NCBI RefSeq assembly: GCF_028680575.1
Contig: NZ_JAPCKI010000006.1
Location: 248,001-312,000 of the forward strand
Length of the DNA stretch: 64,000 nucleotides
From: Acidovorax benzenivorans
GTDB taxonomy: Bacteria; Pseudomonadota; Gammaproteobacteria; Burkholderiales; Burkholderiaceae_C
Direction: 5' to 3'
The translations under genes were made by a program, and so were the position numbers. This document shows positions 47,987 to 58,267 of the stretch, in pieces. The notes beneath the pieces were generated by a model, which saw only the letters and a list, made by a program, of their open reading frames with translations, ran no database searches and had not been told where the DNA came from. Numbering within the stretch: position 1 is the first letter of the stretch; every line of letters starts with the position of its first letter.

Positions 47987-48760
47987 TCAGCGCCCTGCCC
48001 CGCTCGCGTGCAGGCAGATGGCCGCGGCGGCCGCCACGTTCAACGACTCCTCGCCCCCGGGCTGGGCGATGCGGATGCGCAGGGCGGCCCGGTCTTCCAG
48101 TGCCGGGCTGACGCCCTGCCCTTCGTGGCCCAGCACCCAGGCACAGGGCCAGGGCAAGGCGGCACGGTGCAAAAATTCGCCCGCGTGCGAGCTAGTGACC
48201 AGCAGCGGCATTTGCAGGGCTGCCAAGTCGTCCAGCGCCAACCCCTCGATCAGGTCGAGCGCGAAATGCGCCCCCATACCAGCCCTCAAGACCTTGGGCG
48301 ACCACAACGCGGCGCTGCCCTTGATGGCAGCCACCTGGCGGAAACCGAACGCCGAGGCGCTGCGCAGGATGGAGCCCACGTTGCCCGCGTCCTGCACCCT
48401 GTCCAGCACCACGGTGGCTGCATCGGACCTGAGCGACGCCGGTGCGGGCAGGTCCAGGATAAAACCCATCGAGGCGGGCGACTCCAGCCCGCTCACGTCC
48501 GCAAACAGTGCATCGGCAAGCACTATGAATTTTGTAGCTGCTCCCGCATATTCCACCTGCGCCTGTGGCCAAAAAGACTCTGAAAACACCGCTACCGATG
48601 CCCGCAAGCCTCGCGCGAGCGCAGCGCGGCACAGATGATCTCCCTCCAGCCAGACGCGGCCTTGCTTGCGGTAGGCCGTGGTGTCCTGGGCCAAACGACG
48701 CAAATCCTTGACGAAGGCGTTGTCACGGGAATGAATGGCGGTCACGGACGAGGAGGTCAT
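47987..48760 (-). CDS. TrmH-family (SpoU) RNA 2'-O-methyltransferase
   Basis: This 257-residue protein has a small N-terminal substrate domain (about 1-95) and a knotted SPOUT domain. Its motifs are VVLDRVQDAGNVGSILRSA, WVLGHEGQGVS and ESLNVAAAAAI, matching SpoU motifs 1 to 3. It methylates ribose in tRNA or 23S rRNA; the exact target is not determined by sequence, though the layout is RlmB/TsnR-like. It follows rnhB by 26 bases. A dispersed mini-repeat lies at 48521-48579. Confidence 0.9.
   Translation of the reverse strand: MTSSSVTAIHSRDNAFVKDLRRLAQDTTAYRKQGRVWLEGDHLCRAALARGLRASVAVFSESFWPQAQVEYAGAATKFIVLADALFADVSGLESPASMGFILDLPAPASLRSDAATVVLDRVQDAGNVGSILRSASAFGFRQVAAIKGSAALWSPKVLRAGMGAHFALDLIEGLALDDLAALQMPLLVTSSHAGEFLHRAALPWPCAWVLGHEGQGVSPALEDRAALRIRIAQPGGEESLNVAAAAAICLHASGAGR
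48521..48579 (+). repeat. Dispersed in-frame mini-repeat, copy in the TrmH-family gene
   Basis: The plus strand reads ACTATGAATTTTGTAGCTGC, TCCCGCATATTCCAC, then TGCGCCTGTGGCC and AAAAAGAC. Among the copies it is closest to folP and lpxB in order and spacing. It falls where the N-terminal domain joins the SPOUT domain. Confidence 0.6.
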
Positions 48761-48786
48761 GGCAATTTCTCAGGGCCCGTTCAGGG

Positions 48787-49413
48787 TCAGGCACGCAGGT
48801 TCTGGGCCACGGGCGCAAACGAGCGGCGGTGGTGGATACAGGCGCCGTGCTCACGCAGGGCCGCCATGTGCACGGCCGTACCGTAGCCCTTGTGGCCGGC
48901 AAAGCCGTATTGAGGAAACTCGTCATGCACCTGCACGCACCAGCGGTCGCGGTGCACCTTGGCGAGGATCGAAGCCGCCGAGATGGCCGACACCAGCGCG
49001 TCGCCCTTGACGATGGCCTCGGCCGGGACATCCAGCACCGGCAGCCGGTTGCCGTCCACCAGCACCATGGCCGGTTTGAGCCGCAGCCCCATGACGGCCC
49101 GGCGCATGGCCAGCAGTGTGGCCTGCAGGATGTTGAGTTGGTCGATTTCTTCAACGCTGGCCTCGGCAATGCTGCAGCACAGGGCCTTGGCACGGATCTC
49201 GTCGTAGAGCTTCTCGCGCCGCGCGGCCGTGAGCTTTTTGGAGTCGGCCAAGCCTGCAATGGGGTGCAAGTCGTCCAGGATCACGGCAGCCGCCACCACC
49301 GGCCCGGCCAGGGGGCCACGGCCGGCCTCATCCACCCCTGCCACCAGGCCGGGCGGATGCCAGGGCAGGCAGGCCTGCTCAGGCAGCGGGAGCGAGGATT
49401 TTCTGGATCGCAT
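48787..49413 (-). CDS. rnhB: Ribonuclease HII
   Basis: This 208-residue enzyme cleaves RNA in RNA-DNA hybrids and starts removal of misincorporated ribonucleotides. It has the catalytic opening [14 protein letters not shown], then [31 protein letters not shown] and the late [12 protein letters not shown] place the start at the ATG at 49413, which begins inside the 3' end of lpxB and gives normal length; this is a 35-base overlap. Longer frames only read lpxB in another frame. Confidence 0.93.
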   Translation of the reverse strand: MRSRKSSLPLPEQACLPWHPPGLVAGVDEAGRGPLAGPVVAAAVILDDLHPIAGLADSKKLTAARREKLYDEIRAKALCCSIAEASVEEIDQLNILQATLLAMRRAVMGLRLKPAMVLVDGNRLPVLDVPAEAIVKGDALVSAISAASILAKVHRDRWCVQVHDEFPQYGFAGHKGYGTAVHMAALREHGACIHHRRSFAPVAQNLRA

Positions 49414-50542
49414 CGGCAGCCAGTTGGGGAGTGTTGCGCAGCAGGCTTTCGTGCAGGGCCGTAAAGCGCTGCTCCAGGGCGGCGATTTTCTGTGGTTGTT
49501 GGCCCCGCGCATCCAGCCAATCCAGCGTTGCAGCGCACAGCGCCTGCGGCGTAGCGGCATCCTGGATCAGTTCAGGCACCACAAACTCGCGGCACAAAAT
49601 ATTGGGCAGCCCAACCCAGGGTTGCAACTGCTTGCGGCGCATGAGCCACCAGCTGAGCGGGTGCATGTGATAACCGATCACCATGGGACGCTTGAAGAGC
49701 GCGGCCTCCAGCGTCGCGGTGCCGCTGGCAATCAGGGTCGCATCACAGGCGGCCAGCACCGTGTGGGACTGGCCCCCCACAATCTGCACCGCCCCACCCA
49801 GCCCACTGGCTTGGGCGGCCTGCTCGATGCGCTCACGCAAGGCGGGCACGGCAGGCACTACCAATTTGATAGCTGGTCGCGCTTTCAGGACAAGCGCTGC
49901 CGCCTCAAAAAAGGGTTGGGCGATGTACTGGATCTCGGAGGACCGGCTGCCAGGCAGGATGGCCAGGACCTCGTCGTCATCACTCAAACCCAGTTGCGCC
50001 CGAGCGGCAGCGCGGTCCGGCACCATGGGAATCACGCCTGCCAGCGGGTGCCCCACATAGGTGGCGGCAATGCCGTGCCGCGCCAGCAGCTCCGGCTCAA
50101 ACGGGAAGATGCACAACACATGGTCTGCACTGCGGCGGATTTTTTCGACACGGTCGGCGCGCCACGCCCAGATCGAGGGGCACACGAAGTGCACGGTCTT
50201 GATACCCGCGGCGCGCAAATCGGCCTCCAGGCCCAAGTTGAAATCGGGCGCATCCACACCAATGAACACATCGGGGCGGTCTTTGAGCAGGCGCTCACGC
50301 AGCTGCTTGCGAATGCCCAGCAACTCGCGCAACCGGCGCAACACCTCCATGCTGTAGCCATGCACTGCCAGTTTTTCGCTGGGCCACCAGGCAGCAAAAC
50401 CACGGCGTGCCATCTGCGGCCCGCCAATGCCGCTGGATTGCAGCCCGGGCCAATGCGCCTGCATGCCGTCGATCAGCAAGCCCGCCAGCAAGTCGCCCGA
50501 CGTCTCGCCCGCCACCATGGCGACGCGGGGGGAATCTGCCAT
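49379..50542 (-). CDS. lpxB: Lipid-A-disaccharide synthase LpxB
   Basis: This 387-residue GT19 glycosyltransferase joins UDP-2,3-diacylglucosamine and lipid X in lipid A synthesis. It begins with [15 protein letters not shown] and shows [31 protein letters not shown] and [16 protein letters not shown]. The ATG at 50542 has GAGG about eight bases upstream and lies ten bases after lpxA. A dispersed mini-repeat is included at 49861-49913, in the stretch encoding [12 protein letters not shown]. Confidence 0.96.
   Translation of the reverse strand: MADSPRVAMVAGETSGDLLAGLLIDGMQAHWPGLQSSGIGGPQMARRGFAAWWPSEKLAVHGYSMEVLRRLRELLGIRKQLRERLLKDRPDVFIGVDAPDFNLGLEADLRAAGIKTVHFVCPSIWAWRADRVEKIRRSADHVLCIFPFEPELLARHGIAATYVGHPLAGVIPMVPDRAAARAQLGLSDDDEVLAILPGSRSSEIQYIAQPFFEAAALVLKARPAIKLVVPAVPALRERIEQAAQASGLGGAVQIVGGQSHTVLAACDATLIASGTATLEAALFKRPMVIGYHMHPLSWWLMRRKQLQPWVGLPNILCREFVVPELIQDAATPQALCAATLDWLDARGQQPQKIAALEQRFTALHESLLRNTPQLAADAIQKILAPAA
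49861..49913 (+). repeat. Dispersed in-frame mini-repeat, copy in lpxB
   Basis: The plus strand reads AATTTGATAGCTGG, TCGCGCTTTCAGG, ACAAGCGCTGCCGCC and AAAAAAGG: an imperfect palindrome around the two GCGCT blocks. It is a good representative of the copies in this window. Confidence 0.65.
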
Positions 50543-50552
50543 CACCGAGCCC

Positions 50553-51341
50553 TCAGCGCGCAATGCCGCGCGTGGCGTCGGCCAGGAACCGTTCCATCAT
50601 CGCGGCATCATCACTGGCCTGCGGCGCGGACTGTGCCAGCTCTGCAATGGCGGCTCGTGCGGCCTCCAGCGTAAGGCCCTGGCGGTAGATCAGCTTGTGC
50701 ATTTGCTTGACTGCGGCAATGCGCTCGGCCGAGAAACCACGGCGACGCAGCCCCACCACGTTGTAGCCGCGCACGGCCAGAGGGTTGCCATCTACCAGCA
50801 TGAAGGGGGGCACATCCTGACTCACTGCGCTGGCAAAACCAACCATGGCATGGGCGCCGACCTTGACGAACTGGTGAATGCCGGTGAGCCCGCCCACCGT
50901 CACCCAATCGCCCAGGTGTACATGGCCAGCCAGCGTGGTGTTGTTGGCCAACGTGGTGTGATTGCCCACATGGCAATCGTGGGCGATGTGGGTGTACGCC
51001 ATGATCCAGTTGTCATCACCCACTGTGGTGACACCACCGGCCTGGGGTACACCGAGATTCAGGGTGCAGAACTCGCGGATGGTGTTGCGGTCACCGATGA
51101 CCAGCTCCGTGGGCTCGCCCGCGTATTTCTTGTCTTGAGGGATGGCGCCGATCGAGTTGAACTGAAAGATACGGTTGTCGGCACCAATCGTGGTGCGCCC
51201 GTCGATCACACAATGCGCGCCGACCGTAGTCCCTGCTCTGATGGACACGTGCTCGCCGATGACCGCATACGGCCCCACTGTGACCGTGGGGTCCAGACGG
51301 GCGCCGTCCGCAACGATGGCTGTGGGGTGGATATTGCTCAC
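50553..51341 (-). CDS. lpxA: UDP-N-acetylglucosamine acyltransferase LpxA
   Basis: This 262-residue, left-handed beta-helix enzyme is built of hexapeptide repeats. It starts [17 protein letters not shown], with the conserved [10 protein letters not shown] and the active-site region [12 protein letters not shown]. It adds the first acyl chain in lipid A synthesis. Start is the GTG at 51341, which gives exactly the usual family length. It lies between fabZ and lpxB as in most proteobacteria. Confidence 0.97.
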   Translation of the reverse strand: MSNIHPTAIVADGARLDPTVTVGPYAVIGEHVSIRAGTTVGAHCVIDGRTTIGADNRIFQFNSIGAIPQDKKYAGEPTELVIGDRNTIREFCTLNLGVPQAGGVTTVGDDNWIMAYTHIAHDCHVGNHTTLANNTTLAGHVHLGDWVTVGGLTGIHQFVKVGAHAMVGFASAVSQDVPPFMLVDGNPLAVRGYNVVGLRRRGFSAERIAAVKQMHKLIYRQGLTLEAARAAIAELAQSAPQASDDAAMMERFLADATRGIAR

Positions 51342-51362
51342 GATCCAACAGGCCTGAACCGA

Positions 51363-51803
51363 TCAACCCACGCTGCGCATGGTGCACATGAGCTCGGCCT
51401 CGCAGGCCACCTCTTCGCCCACACTGGCTACGCCCTTGAACTTCCAGATGCCACCACGCACGCGGTCGATGGTGATGCTCAGGATCAACTGGTCGCCGGG
51501 CTCCACAGGGCGCTTGAAACGCGCGCCGTCAATGCCGACAAAGTAGTAGATGTTGTTCTCATCGGGCACCTTGCCCATGGCATCAAATGCCAGCAAGCCC
51601 GCCGCCTGGGCGAGCGCTTCCAGAATCAGCACACCTGGCATCACTGGACGACCGGGGAAATGCCCCATGAAATAGGGCTCGTTGAACGTGACGTTCTTGA
51701 TGGCCTTGATGCGGGTGTTGCTCTCCAACTCGATCACCTTGTCCACCAGCAAAAACGGGTAGCGGTGGGGCAGTTGTTTGAGAATTGCGTGAATATCCAT
51801 CAT
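51363..51803 (-). CDS. fabZ: 3-hydroxyacyl-ACP dehydratase FabZ
   Basis: This 146-residue hot-dog fold enzyme has the catalytic H48 in [12 protein letters not shown] and E62 in LILEALAQ, plus the [13 protein letters not shown] opening. It dehydrates 3-hydroxyacyl-ACP in fatty acid synthesis and competes with LpxA/LpxD for substrate. Two adjacent ATGs (51803 and 51800) are possible; AGGAA-like purines sit about 12 bases upstream. It follows lpxD by 16 bases. Confidence 0.96.
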   Translation of the reverse strand: MMDIHAILKQLPHRYPFLLVDKVIELESNTRIKAIKNVTFNEPYFMGHFPGRPVMPGVLILEALAQAAGLLAFDAMGKVPDENNIYYFVGIDGARFKRPVEPGDQLILSITIDRVRGGIWKFKGVASVGEEVACEAELMCTMRSVG

Positions 51804-51819
51804 CGAGTTGTTCTTCCGT

Positions 51820-52803
51820 TCATGCTGCCTTGAGGGCCTGCTCCAGCGTCTTGATGCGCTCGCGCAGGCTGTGCAATTGTTTGAGTGTGGCAGCGTTTTT
51901 TTCCCAGCGCGCATTGTCGTCGATGGGGAACATGCCGGTGTACTGGCCAGGCCGGGTCAGAGAGCGCGTCACCACCGTGGCGGCCGAAATATGCACGTTG
52001 TCGGCCAGCTCCAGGTGCCCCAACACGATGGCGCCGCCACCCACGGTGCAATGCGCCCCGATGGTGGCACTGCCCGCCACACCTACACACCCAGCCATGG
52101 CCGAGTGTTTGCCGATGCGAACGTTGTGGCCGATCTGGATCAGGTTGTCGAGCTTTACGCCGTCTTCGATCACCGTGTCCTGCAGCGCACCCCGGTCGAT
52201 GCATGTGTTGGCACCAATCTCGACGTCATCCCCGATGCGCACAGCACCCAGTTGCTCGATCTTGACCCACTGCCCGTTTTCCGGTGCAAAACCGAACCCG
52301 TCGGCCCCGATCACCACGCCCGGGTGGACGATGCAGCGCGCGCCGATATGGCAGTCCTCGCCCACGGTGACGCGCGACTTGAGTACGGTATCTGCGCCCA
52401 CCGTGGCACCCCGCTCGACCACGCACAGCGGACCAATGGTGGCCGAGGGGTGCACCTGCGCCGTGGGATCAACCACTGCGCTGGCGTGTACGCCGGACGG
52501 CCGCGGTGGCGTATTGTGTTGCCGCCACAACTGGGTGGCCCTGGCAAAGTACACGTAGGGGTTATCAGCCACGATGCAGGCACCACGCGCCAGCGCGACC
52601 TCGCGCATGGCAGGCGCCACAATGACACAGGCCGCCCGGGAGGCGGCCAGTTGCTGTTGGTAGCGAGGGTTGCTCAGGAAACTGAGGTCTCCTGGGCCCG
52701 CGACCTCCAGTGGCGCAATGCGGGCGATGGCGGTTTCCCGCACGCCCCCTTCCAGCGAACCACCGAGCGCATCAACAATGTGCCCGAGAAGCAAGCTGCT
52801 CAC
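51820..52803 (-). CDS. lpxD: UDP-3-O-acylglucosamine N-acyltransferase LpxD
   Basis: This 327-residue lipid A enzyme has an N-terminal uridine-binding domain (to about residue 100) and a left-handed beta-helix of hexapeptide repeats. The family residues [17 protein letters not shown] and [14 protein letters not shown], the latter holding the catalytic histidine, are present. The C-terminal helix ends [13 protein letters not shown]. The GTG at 52803 is the start, with AGGTGG about ten bases upstream. It follows the Skp/OmpH gene. Confidence 0.96.
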   Translation of the reverse strand: MSSLLLGHIVDALGGSLEGGVRETAIARIAPLEVAGPGDLSFLSNPRYQQQLAASRAACVIVAPAMREVALARGACIVADNPYVYFARATQLWRQHNTPPRPSGVHASAVVDPTAQVHPSATIGPLCVVERGATVGADTVLKSRVTVGEDCHIGARCIVHPGVVIGADGFGFAPENGQWVKIEQLGAVRIGDDVEIGANTCIDRGALQDTVIEDGVKLDNLIQIGHNVRIGKHSAMAGCVGVAGSATIGAHCTVGGGAIVLGHLELADNVHISAATVVTRSLTRPGQYTGMFPIDDNARWEKNAATLKQLHSLRERIKTLEQALKAA

Positions 52804-52827
52804 GCGCCACCTGTCCTGCGCAGCGGC

Positions 52828-53349
52828 TTACTTGGCAGCAGCAGCGGCATTCAGGGCCTTGATCACCTTGTCGGTGATGTCGTGCTTGGGGTTGATGTAC
52901 ACAGCCTCTTGCAGGATCACGTCGTACTTCTCGGCCTCGGCAACCTGCTTGACGACCTTGTTGGCGCGTTCCAGCACTTGCGACAGCTCTTCGTTCTTGC
53001 GGGCGCTCAGGTCTTCCTGGAATTCACGGCGCTTGCGCTGGAAATCGCGATCCTGGTCCACCAGCTGACGCTGGCGCGCAGTGCGCTGGCTTTCTGCCAT
53101 GGTGGGAGCTTCACGCTCAAACTTGTCGCTGGCAGTCTTCAGGGTGTTGCCCATGTCCACCAGTTCTTTCTCACGGCGAGAAAACTCCTGCTCCAGCTTG
53201 GCCTGTGCAGCCTTGGCCGTGGTGGCCTCACGGAAGATGCGGTCGGTGTTGACGAAACCGGCTTTGAACTCTTGCGCTTGAGCTGGGGCTGCGATGGCAA
53301 CGGTGCCGAGCAGCAAGGCCACGGAGAGATGGCGAGAAAAGGATTTCAT
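52828..53349 (-). CDS. skp: Periplasmic chaperone Skp/OmpH
   Basis: This 173-residue secreted protein has a signal peptide (MKSFSRHLSVALLLGTVA then APAQA before QEFKAG). The mature part has a short core strand (AGFVNTDRIFREA) and a long charged coiled-coil hairpin rich in Gln, Lys, Arg and Glu, the tentacles of the trimeric chaperone. It carries unfolded outer-membrane proteins to BamA. Its ATG overlaps the bamA stop by one base (TAATG). Confidence 0.95.
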   Translation of the reverse strand: MKSFSRHLSVALLLGTVAIAAPAQAQEFKAGFVNTDRIFREATTAKAAQAKLEQEFSRREKELVDMGNTLKTASDKFEREAPTMAESQRTARQRQLVDQDRDFQRKRREFQEDLSARKNEELSQVLERANKVVKQVAEAEKYDVILQEAVYINPKHDITDKVIKALNAAAAAK

Positions 53350-55646
53350 TAGAAAGACGTTCCAATCTGGAATTGCAGTTTCTGGATTCTATCGCCGGCG
53401 AACTTGCGCACCGGCTGCGCAAACGCCAAACGCAAGGGGCCAAGCGGTGAAATCCAGCTCAGACCCAGGCCCACAGAGGCACGCATGTCACTGAAGGTAA
53501 CTTTGTCGTTCTCGCCGTACACATTGCCCACGTCCAGGAACGTGAAGACACGCAGGGTCCGGTCATTGCCCGCGCCTGGGAACGGAGCAATCAACTCGGT
53601 GTTCAGCGTGATCTTCTTGGGCCCCCCCAGCGAAGCTCCGGTCACATCACGCGGGCCCAGGGTGCCCTGGTCGAAACCACGCACCGAGCCCAGGCCACCG
53701 GAGTAGAAGTTCTTGAACACCGGGAACGGACGGCCATTCATGCCCTTGCCATAGCCCGCCTCGCCATTGAAGGCAATGGTGAAGCGCTTATTGAGCGGAA
53801 TGTACTGTTGGTACTGGTAATTGGCCCGCACGTAACGCGCATCACCAGCCACAGACCACTCTGAATTGAGGCGCTGGTAGCGGCCGGAGTTGGGCGCCAG
53901 CGCGCTGTCACGGTCATCACGGGACCAACCCACCGTCAAAGGAATCGACGTGCTGCTGTAGCCGAACTTGTCGGCATAGAACAGGTAGGTGGCGGGGATG
54001 TTCGTGCCGGGCTTGATGCGGGTCTGCTCCAGCCCGCCGCCGAAGAACACGGTGTCGGTCTCACTGAAAGGCACGCCAAAACGCACGGACGTCCCTGTGG
54101 TGACCAACTGGTAGTTGCCACCCTGGTCTTCATAGGGCTTGTCGGTGCGGTAGTACACATCGAGCGTGCGCGAGATGCCTTCGGGCGTGAAATACGGGTT
54201 GGTGGTGCTGAACACCAGTGTGCGCCGGTACTTGCTGGTGTTGACGTCGATGCCCAGGTAGTTGCCCGAGCCAAAGATGTTCTCCTGCTTGATACCAAAC
54301 GAGAGTGACGCCTTCTCAGCACTGGAGAAACCCACGCCCAGCTGTAGCGAGCCAGTGGGCTTTTCTGCCACATTGATCACTAGGTCGACCTGATCGGGCG
54401 AGCCTGGCACTTCCTGTGTTTCCACGTTCACTTCCGTGAAGAAGCCCAGACGGTCCACGCGGTCGCGGGACAGACGGATCTTGTCGCCGTCGTACCAGGA
54501 GGCTTCGTACTGGCGGAACTCCCGGCGAATGACTTCATCGCGTGTGCGGTTGTTGCCACTCACGTTGATGCGGCGCACATAGGCGCGGCGCGCTGGCTCG
54601 GCCTGCAACACGAAATTGACGCGATTGTTTTCGCGGTCGATTTCGGGCACGGCCTCCACGCGGGCAAATGCAAAGCCAAAACGGGCAAAGTATTCGGAAA
54701 ACGCCTTGGTGGTTTCGGTCACCTGGTCGGCGTTGTAGGGCTCACCGGGCCGGATGGTCACCAGCGACTTGAACTCGTCTTCGCGGTCCAGATAGTTGCC
54801 TTCGAGCTTCACGCCCGACACCACATACCGCTCTCCCTCAGTGACATTGACGATGATGGAAATGTCCTGCTTGTCCGGGGAGATGGCGACCTGCGTCGAG
54901 TCCACGCGGAACTCCAGGTAGCCGCGCTGCAGGTAGTACGAACGCAGCGTCTCAAGGTCGGCGTTGAGCTTGGCACGCGAATAACGGTCGGACTTGGTGT
55001 ACCAGCTCAGCCAGCCCCCCGTGTCCTGGTCGAACAGGCCCTTGAGTGTCGACTCGCTGAACGCCTTGTTGCCCACAATACGCACTTCCTTGATGCGCGC
55101 AGGCTCGCCTTCTGTCACCGTGAAAGTCAGATTCACGCGGTTGCGCTCGATGGGCGTCACCGTGGTCACCACCTCGGCGCCGTACAGGCTCTTGTTGATG
55201 TACTGGCGCTTGAGCTCCTGCTCGGCACGGTCGGTGAGCGCCTTGTCGTAAGGGCGCCCCTCCGTCAGTCCCACCTCGCGCATGGCTTTTTTGAGTGCGT
55301 CCTTGTCGAATTCGCGGGCACCGGCAAAGTCCACGTCGGCCACCGTGGGGCGCTCTTCCACCACCACCACCAATACGCTGCCGCTGGCTTCCAGGCGCAC
55401 GTCCTTGAAGAGCCCCAGGCCAAACAGGGCGCGGATCGCCGCTGCACCTTTTTCGTCGTTGTAGTCGTCACCGACCCGCAGGGGCATGGACGCGAACACG
55501 GTACCGGGCTCCACACGCTGCAAGCCTTCCACGCGAATGTCCTGCACCTTGAATGGCTCCAGAGCCCATGCCGCATTGGCGGCAAAAACCATGGCTGCAA
55601 CGGCCGATGCGGTACGCACGCCCAGGCGATTGATGTGTTTTTTCAT
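53349..55646 (-). CDS. bamA: Outer-membrane assembly factor BamA
   Basis: This 765-residue protein has a signal peptide of about 28 residues (cut near AAWA before LEPFKVQDI). Five POTRA domains (about 29-420) are recognisable by repeated IRVEGLQRVEPGTVF-like openings, followed by a 16-stranded barrel. The lid-lock VRGF motif in loop 6 (GSVRGFDQG) is present, and the chain ends with an aromatic QFQIGTSF strand. It is essential for inserting outer-membrane proteins. It lies between rseP and skp. Confidence 0.97.
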   Translation of the reverse strand: MKKHINRLGVRTASAVAAMVFAANAAWALEPFKVQDIRVEGLQRVEPGTVFASMPLRVGDDYNDEKGAAAIRALFGLGLFKDVRLEASGSVLVVVVEERPTVADVDFAGAREFDKDALKKAMREVGLTEGRPYDKALTDRAEQELKRQYINKSLYGAEVVTTVTPIERNRVNLTFTVTEGEPARIKEVRIVGNKAFSESTLKGLFDQDTGGWLSWYTKSDRYSRAKLNADLETLRSYYLQRGYLEFRVDSTQVAISPDKQDISIIVNVTEGERYVVSGVKLEGNYLDREDEFKSLVTIRPGEPYNADQVTETTKAFSEYFARFGFAFARVEAVPEIDRENNRVNFVLQAEPARRAYVRRINVSGNNRTRDEVIRREFRQYEASWYDGDKIRLSRDRVDRLGFFTEVNVETQEVPGSPDQVDLVINVAEKPTGSLQLGVGFSSAEKASLSFGIKQENIFGSGNYLGIDVNTSKYRRTLVFSTTNPYFTPEGISRTLDVYYRTDKPYEDQGGNYQLVTTGTSVRFGVPFSETDTVFFGGGLEQTRIKPGTNIPATYLFYADKFGYSSTSIPLTVGWSRDDRDSALAPNSGRYQRLNSEWSVAGDARYVRANYQYQQYIPLNKRFTIAFNGEAGYGKGMNGRPFPVFKNFYSGGLGSVRGFDQGTLGPRDVTGASLGGPKKITLNTELIAPFPGAGNDRTLRVFTFLDVGNVYGENDKVTFSDMRASVGLGLSWISPLGPLRLAFAQPVRKFAGDRIQKLQFQIGTSF

Positions 55647-55691
55647 GAATGAAGCGGGAGCCGCAGTTGCTAGGCAAGCGCGGCAAAAGTG

Positions 55692-57056
55692 TTAGCCAAA
55701 GAGCCGGGTGATATCGTTGAACAGGGCTATGGACATCATGACCAACAGGACTGCAACGCCTCCACGCTGCAGTCGCTCCATCCACGCATCCGAAACGCCT
55801 TTGCCCGTGACACCCTCCCAAAGATAATACATCAGGTGCCCACCGTCCAAGACAGGTAGTGGAAGCAGGTTCAACACCCCAAGGCTCACACTGATGAGGG
55901 CCAGAAAGATGAGGTACTGGGTGAGCCCCATGCTGGCCGAGCGGCCCGCATAGTCGGCGATGGTCAAGGGGCCGCTGAGGTTCTTGAGCGACGCCTCGCC
56001 GATTACCATGCGCCCCATCATGCGCAGGGTGAGCAGCGACACATCCCAGGTCTTCACCACCCCACCCCACAGGCCATCGACCAGCCCGTAGTCCACCGTG
56101 ACAAACTCTGGCGCGGCGCCCACATAAGCTCCAATGCGCCCCACCGTACTACCGGGTTCGGCCACGGCCTCTGGCAACACGTCCAGCGTGATCACCTGAC
56201 CACCGCGCTCAATGCGCCATGGCTGCACCAGCGGCTCGTTGCCACGCACCGACTGCCGGATCAGCCCGCGCAGCTGCTGCCCGTCCACCACATCGGTCTG
56301 GCCCACCTTGAGCACCACATCGCCCTGGCGCAGACCAGAGCGCTCGGCCGCGCTTTGCGCCATCACCTCACCCAGCACGGGACGGGTCCAGGGGCCAAGG
56401 ATGCCGACCTTGCGAAACAGCTGGGCATCGGCCTCACGGCTGTCGATACGGGACATGTCGAGTACGACCTCGCGGTGGCCTGCACCATGGGCAGACTGCA
56501 CGTCAAGGCGTACGTTCAGCCCCTCCAGCGCACCACGGGTCAGCAGCCAGCGCAGGTCTTCAAACGAGCGAACCGGCTCCAGATCTTCGGCGCCCAATGC
56601 GGCGCGCTCCACCAGTTCGCCACCACGCAAACCAGCACTTTGTGCCACGGAGCCCGCCACCGGACTCGCCAAGATGGCCCGAGGCTCTTCAACGCCATTC
56701 CAGTTCACCACCGAATACAGCAGCACTGCCAGCAGCAGGTTGGCGACAGGCCCGGCAGCCACGATGGCCGCACGCGAGCGCAGGGGTTGGGTATTGAAGG
56801 CCAGATGCCGCTCTTCGGCAGGCACCGGAGCCTCACGCTCGTCCAGCATGCGCACATAGCCCCCCAGAGGGAAGGCGCCCAGCACAAACTCCGTGGGCGA
56901 GCCCTGGGGCTGCCAACGCAGCAATGGCTTACCAAAACCCACTGAGAACCGCAATACCTTGACCCCACAGGCCACCGCCACGCGGTAGTGCCCGTATTCG
57001 TGCACCGCGATCAGAAGACCGAGGGCCACGATGAAGGCAGCGATAGTGAGCAGCAT
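55692..57056 (-). CDS. rseP: Site-2 protease RseP
   Basis: This 454-residue, zinc-dependent intramembrane protease has the metal site HEYGH at residues 19-23 in the first helix. Two PDZ domains lie in the periplasmic region (around RPVLGEVMAQSAAERSGLRQGD), and the second metal motif PVLDGGH is near the C-terminus. It cleaves anti-sigma factor RseA to release sigma-E. It sits directly upstream of bamA, consistent with envelope stress control. Confidence 0.96.
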   Translation of the reverse strand: MLLTIAAFIVALGLLIAVHEYGHYRVAVACGVKVLRFSVGFGKPLLRWQPQGSPTEFVLGAFPLGGYVRMLDEREAPVPAEERHLAFNTQPLRSRAAIVAAGPVANLLLAVLLYSVVNWNGVEEPRAILASPVAGSVAQSAGLRGGELVERAALGAEDLEPVRSFEDLRWLLTRGALEGLNVRLDVQSAHGAGHREVVLDMSRIDSREADAQLFRKVGILGPWTRPVLGEVMAQSAAERSGLRQGDVVLKVGQTDVVDGQQLRGLIRQSVRGNEPLVQPWRIERGGQVITLDVLPEAVAEPGSTVGRIGAYVGAAPEFVTVDYGLVDGLWGGVVKTWDVSLLTLRMMGRMVIGEASLKNLSGPLTIADYAGRSASMGLTQYLIFLALISVSLGVLNLLPLPVLDGGHLMYYLWEGVTGKGVSDAWMERLQRGGVAVLLVMMSIALFNDITRLFG

Positions 57057-57085
57057 GGATGGATGGTTCCTGAGTTGGGCGACAG

Positions 57086-58267
57086 TCAGGCAGCCAGACG
57101 GCCCGCCACATGTTCTGCCGCATGGCGGGCCTGAGTATCCAGATCCAGCAATGCGGCGAGCGAATCGGGCTTGGAGGGCGAAACTGCATCCAAAGTTGCA
57201 AGGTTGACCGCATGAATATGGTCAAAACGCAGCCGGCCAGACAAAAAGGCCCCCACCGCCACCTCATTGGCAGCGTTCAGCACCGCCGTGGTTCCCTCCG
57301 CCGCCTTCAGGGCCTGCCAGGACAGGTGCAGGCCCGGAAAGCGCATGGCATCCGCGTCCTCGAACGCCAGGGCGCTCAGGGTGGAGAAATCGAGCTTGCT
57401 GGCACCGCTGGTGATGCGCTCGGGCCAGGCCAGGCCACAGGCAATGGGCACGCGCATGTCGGGGGTACCCAGCTGAGCCAGGATGGAGGCATCCTTGAAC
57501 TGAACCATCGAGTGGATGATCTGCTGCGGGTGGATGACCACCTTGATCTGGTCCGGGAGCAGGTCAAACAGCCAGCGCGCCTCGATGACCTCCAGGGCCT
57601 TGTTCATCATCGTGGCCGAGTCCACCGAAATCTTGCGCCCCATCGAGAAATTGGGGTGCGCACACGCCTGGTCGGGGGTGATCTGCGACAGCGTGGACGG
57701 GTCCCGCTGACGGAACGGGCCGCCTGAAGCCGTGAGCAGGATACTGTCCACCCGGTCAGACCAGGTGGCAGGGTCTTCCGGCAAGCACTGGAAAATCGCA
57801 GAGTGTTCGCTGTCGATGGGCAGCAATGTGGCACCGCCGTCGCGCACGGTCTGCATGAACAGCCCACCGCCCACCACCAGGGCCTCCTTGTTGGCCAGCA
57901 GCAATCGTTTGCCTGCACGCGCCGCAGCCAGGCAAGGGGCAAGGCCGGCCGCCCCCACGATGGCCGCCATCACGGCATCGACTTCCTCATGGTCTGCTAT
58001 GGTTTCAAGAGCATTTTGCGCTTGAATCACCTGCGTTGGAAGGCTATTCGCCTGCAATTTCTCTGCCAGAACTGCCGCATGAGCGGCACTGGCCATCACC
58101 GCATAGCGAGGGCGAAACTGAGCGCATTGCGCCAGCAGCAAGTCCACTTGTGTCGCAGCGCTGAGGGCGAACACCTCGAAGCGCTCGGGGTGGCGTGCCA
58201 CCACATCCAGCGTACTGGTCCCGATGGAGCCGGTGGAGCCGAGAACGGTGAGTCGTTGTTTCATCAT
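57086..58267 (-). CDS. dxr: 1-deoxy-D-xylulose-5-phosphate reductoisomerase Dxr
   Basis: This 393-residue NADPH enzyme of the MEP isoprenoid pathway has nucleotide motif LGSTGSIGTSTLDVV, LLANKEALVVGG, and metal/substrate regions PIDSEHSAIFQ and ISVDSATMMNKALEVIEA. The first ATG at 58267 overlaps the cdsA stop (ATGA); a second ATG follows at once. A dispersed mini-repeat lies in the coding sequence at 57997-58050. Confidence 0.97.
   Translation of the reverse strand: MMKQRLTVLGSTGSIGTSTLDVVARHPERFEVFALSAATQVDLLLAQCAQFRPRYAVMASAAHAAVLAEKLQANSLPTQVIQAQNALETIADHEEVDAVMAAIVGAAGLAPCLAAARAGKRLLLANKEALVVGGGLFMQTVRDGGATLLPIDSEHSAIFQCLPEDPATWSDRVDSILLTASGGPFRQRDPSTLSQITPDQACAHPNFSMGRKISVDSATMMNKALEVIEARWLFDLLPDQIKVVIHPQQIIHSMVQFKDASILAQLGTPDMRVPIACGLAWPERITSGASKLDFSTLSALAFEDADAMRFPGLHLSWQALKAAEGTTAVLNAANEVAVGAFLSGRLRFDHIHAVNLATLDAVSPSKPDSLAALLDLDTQARHAAEHVAGRLAA
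57997..58050 (+). repeat. Dispersed in-frame mini-repeat, degenerate copy in dxr
   Basis: The plus strand reads CTATGGTTTCAAGAGC, ATTTTGCGCTTGAATCAC, then CTGCGTTGGAAGGC. The blocks keep the order of the other copies but are more diverged. Confidence 0.4.
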
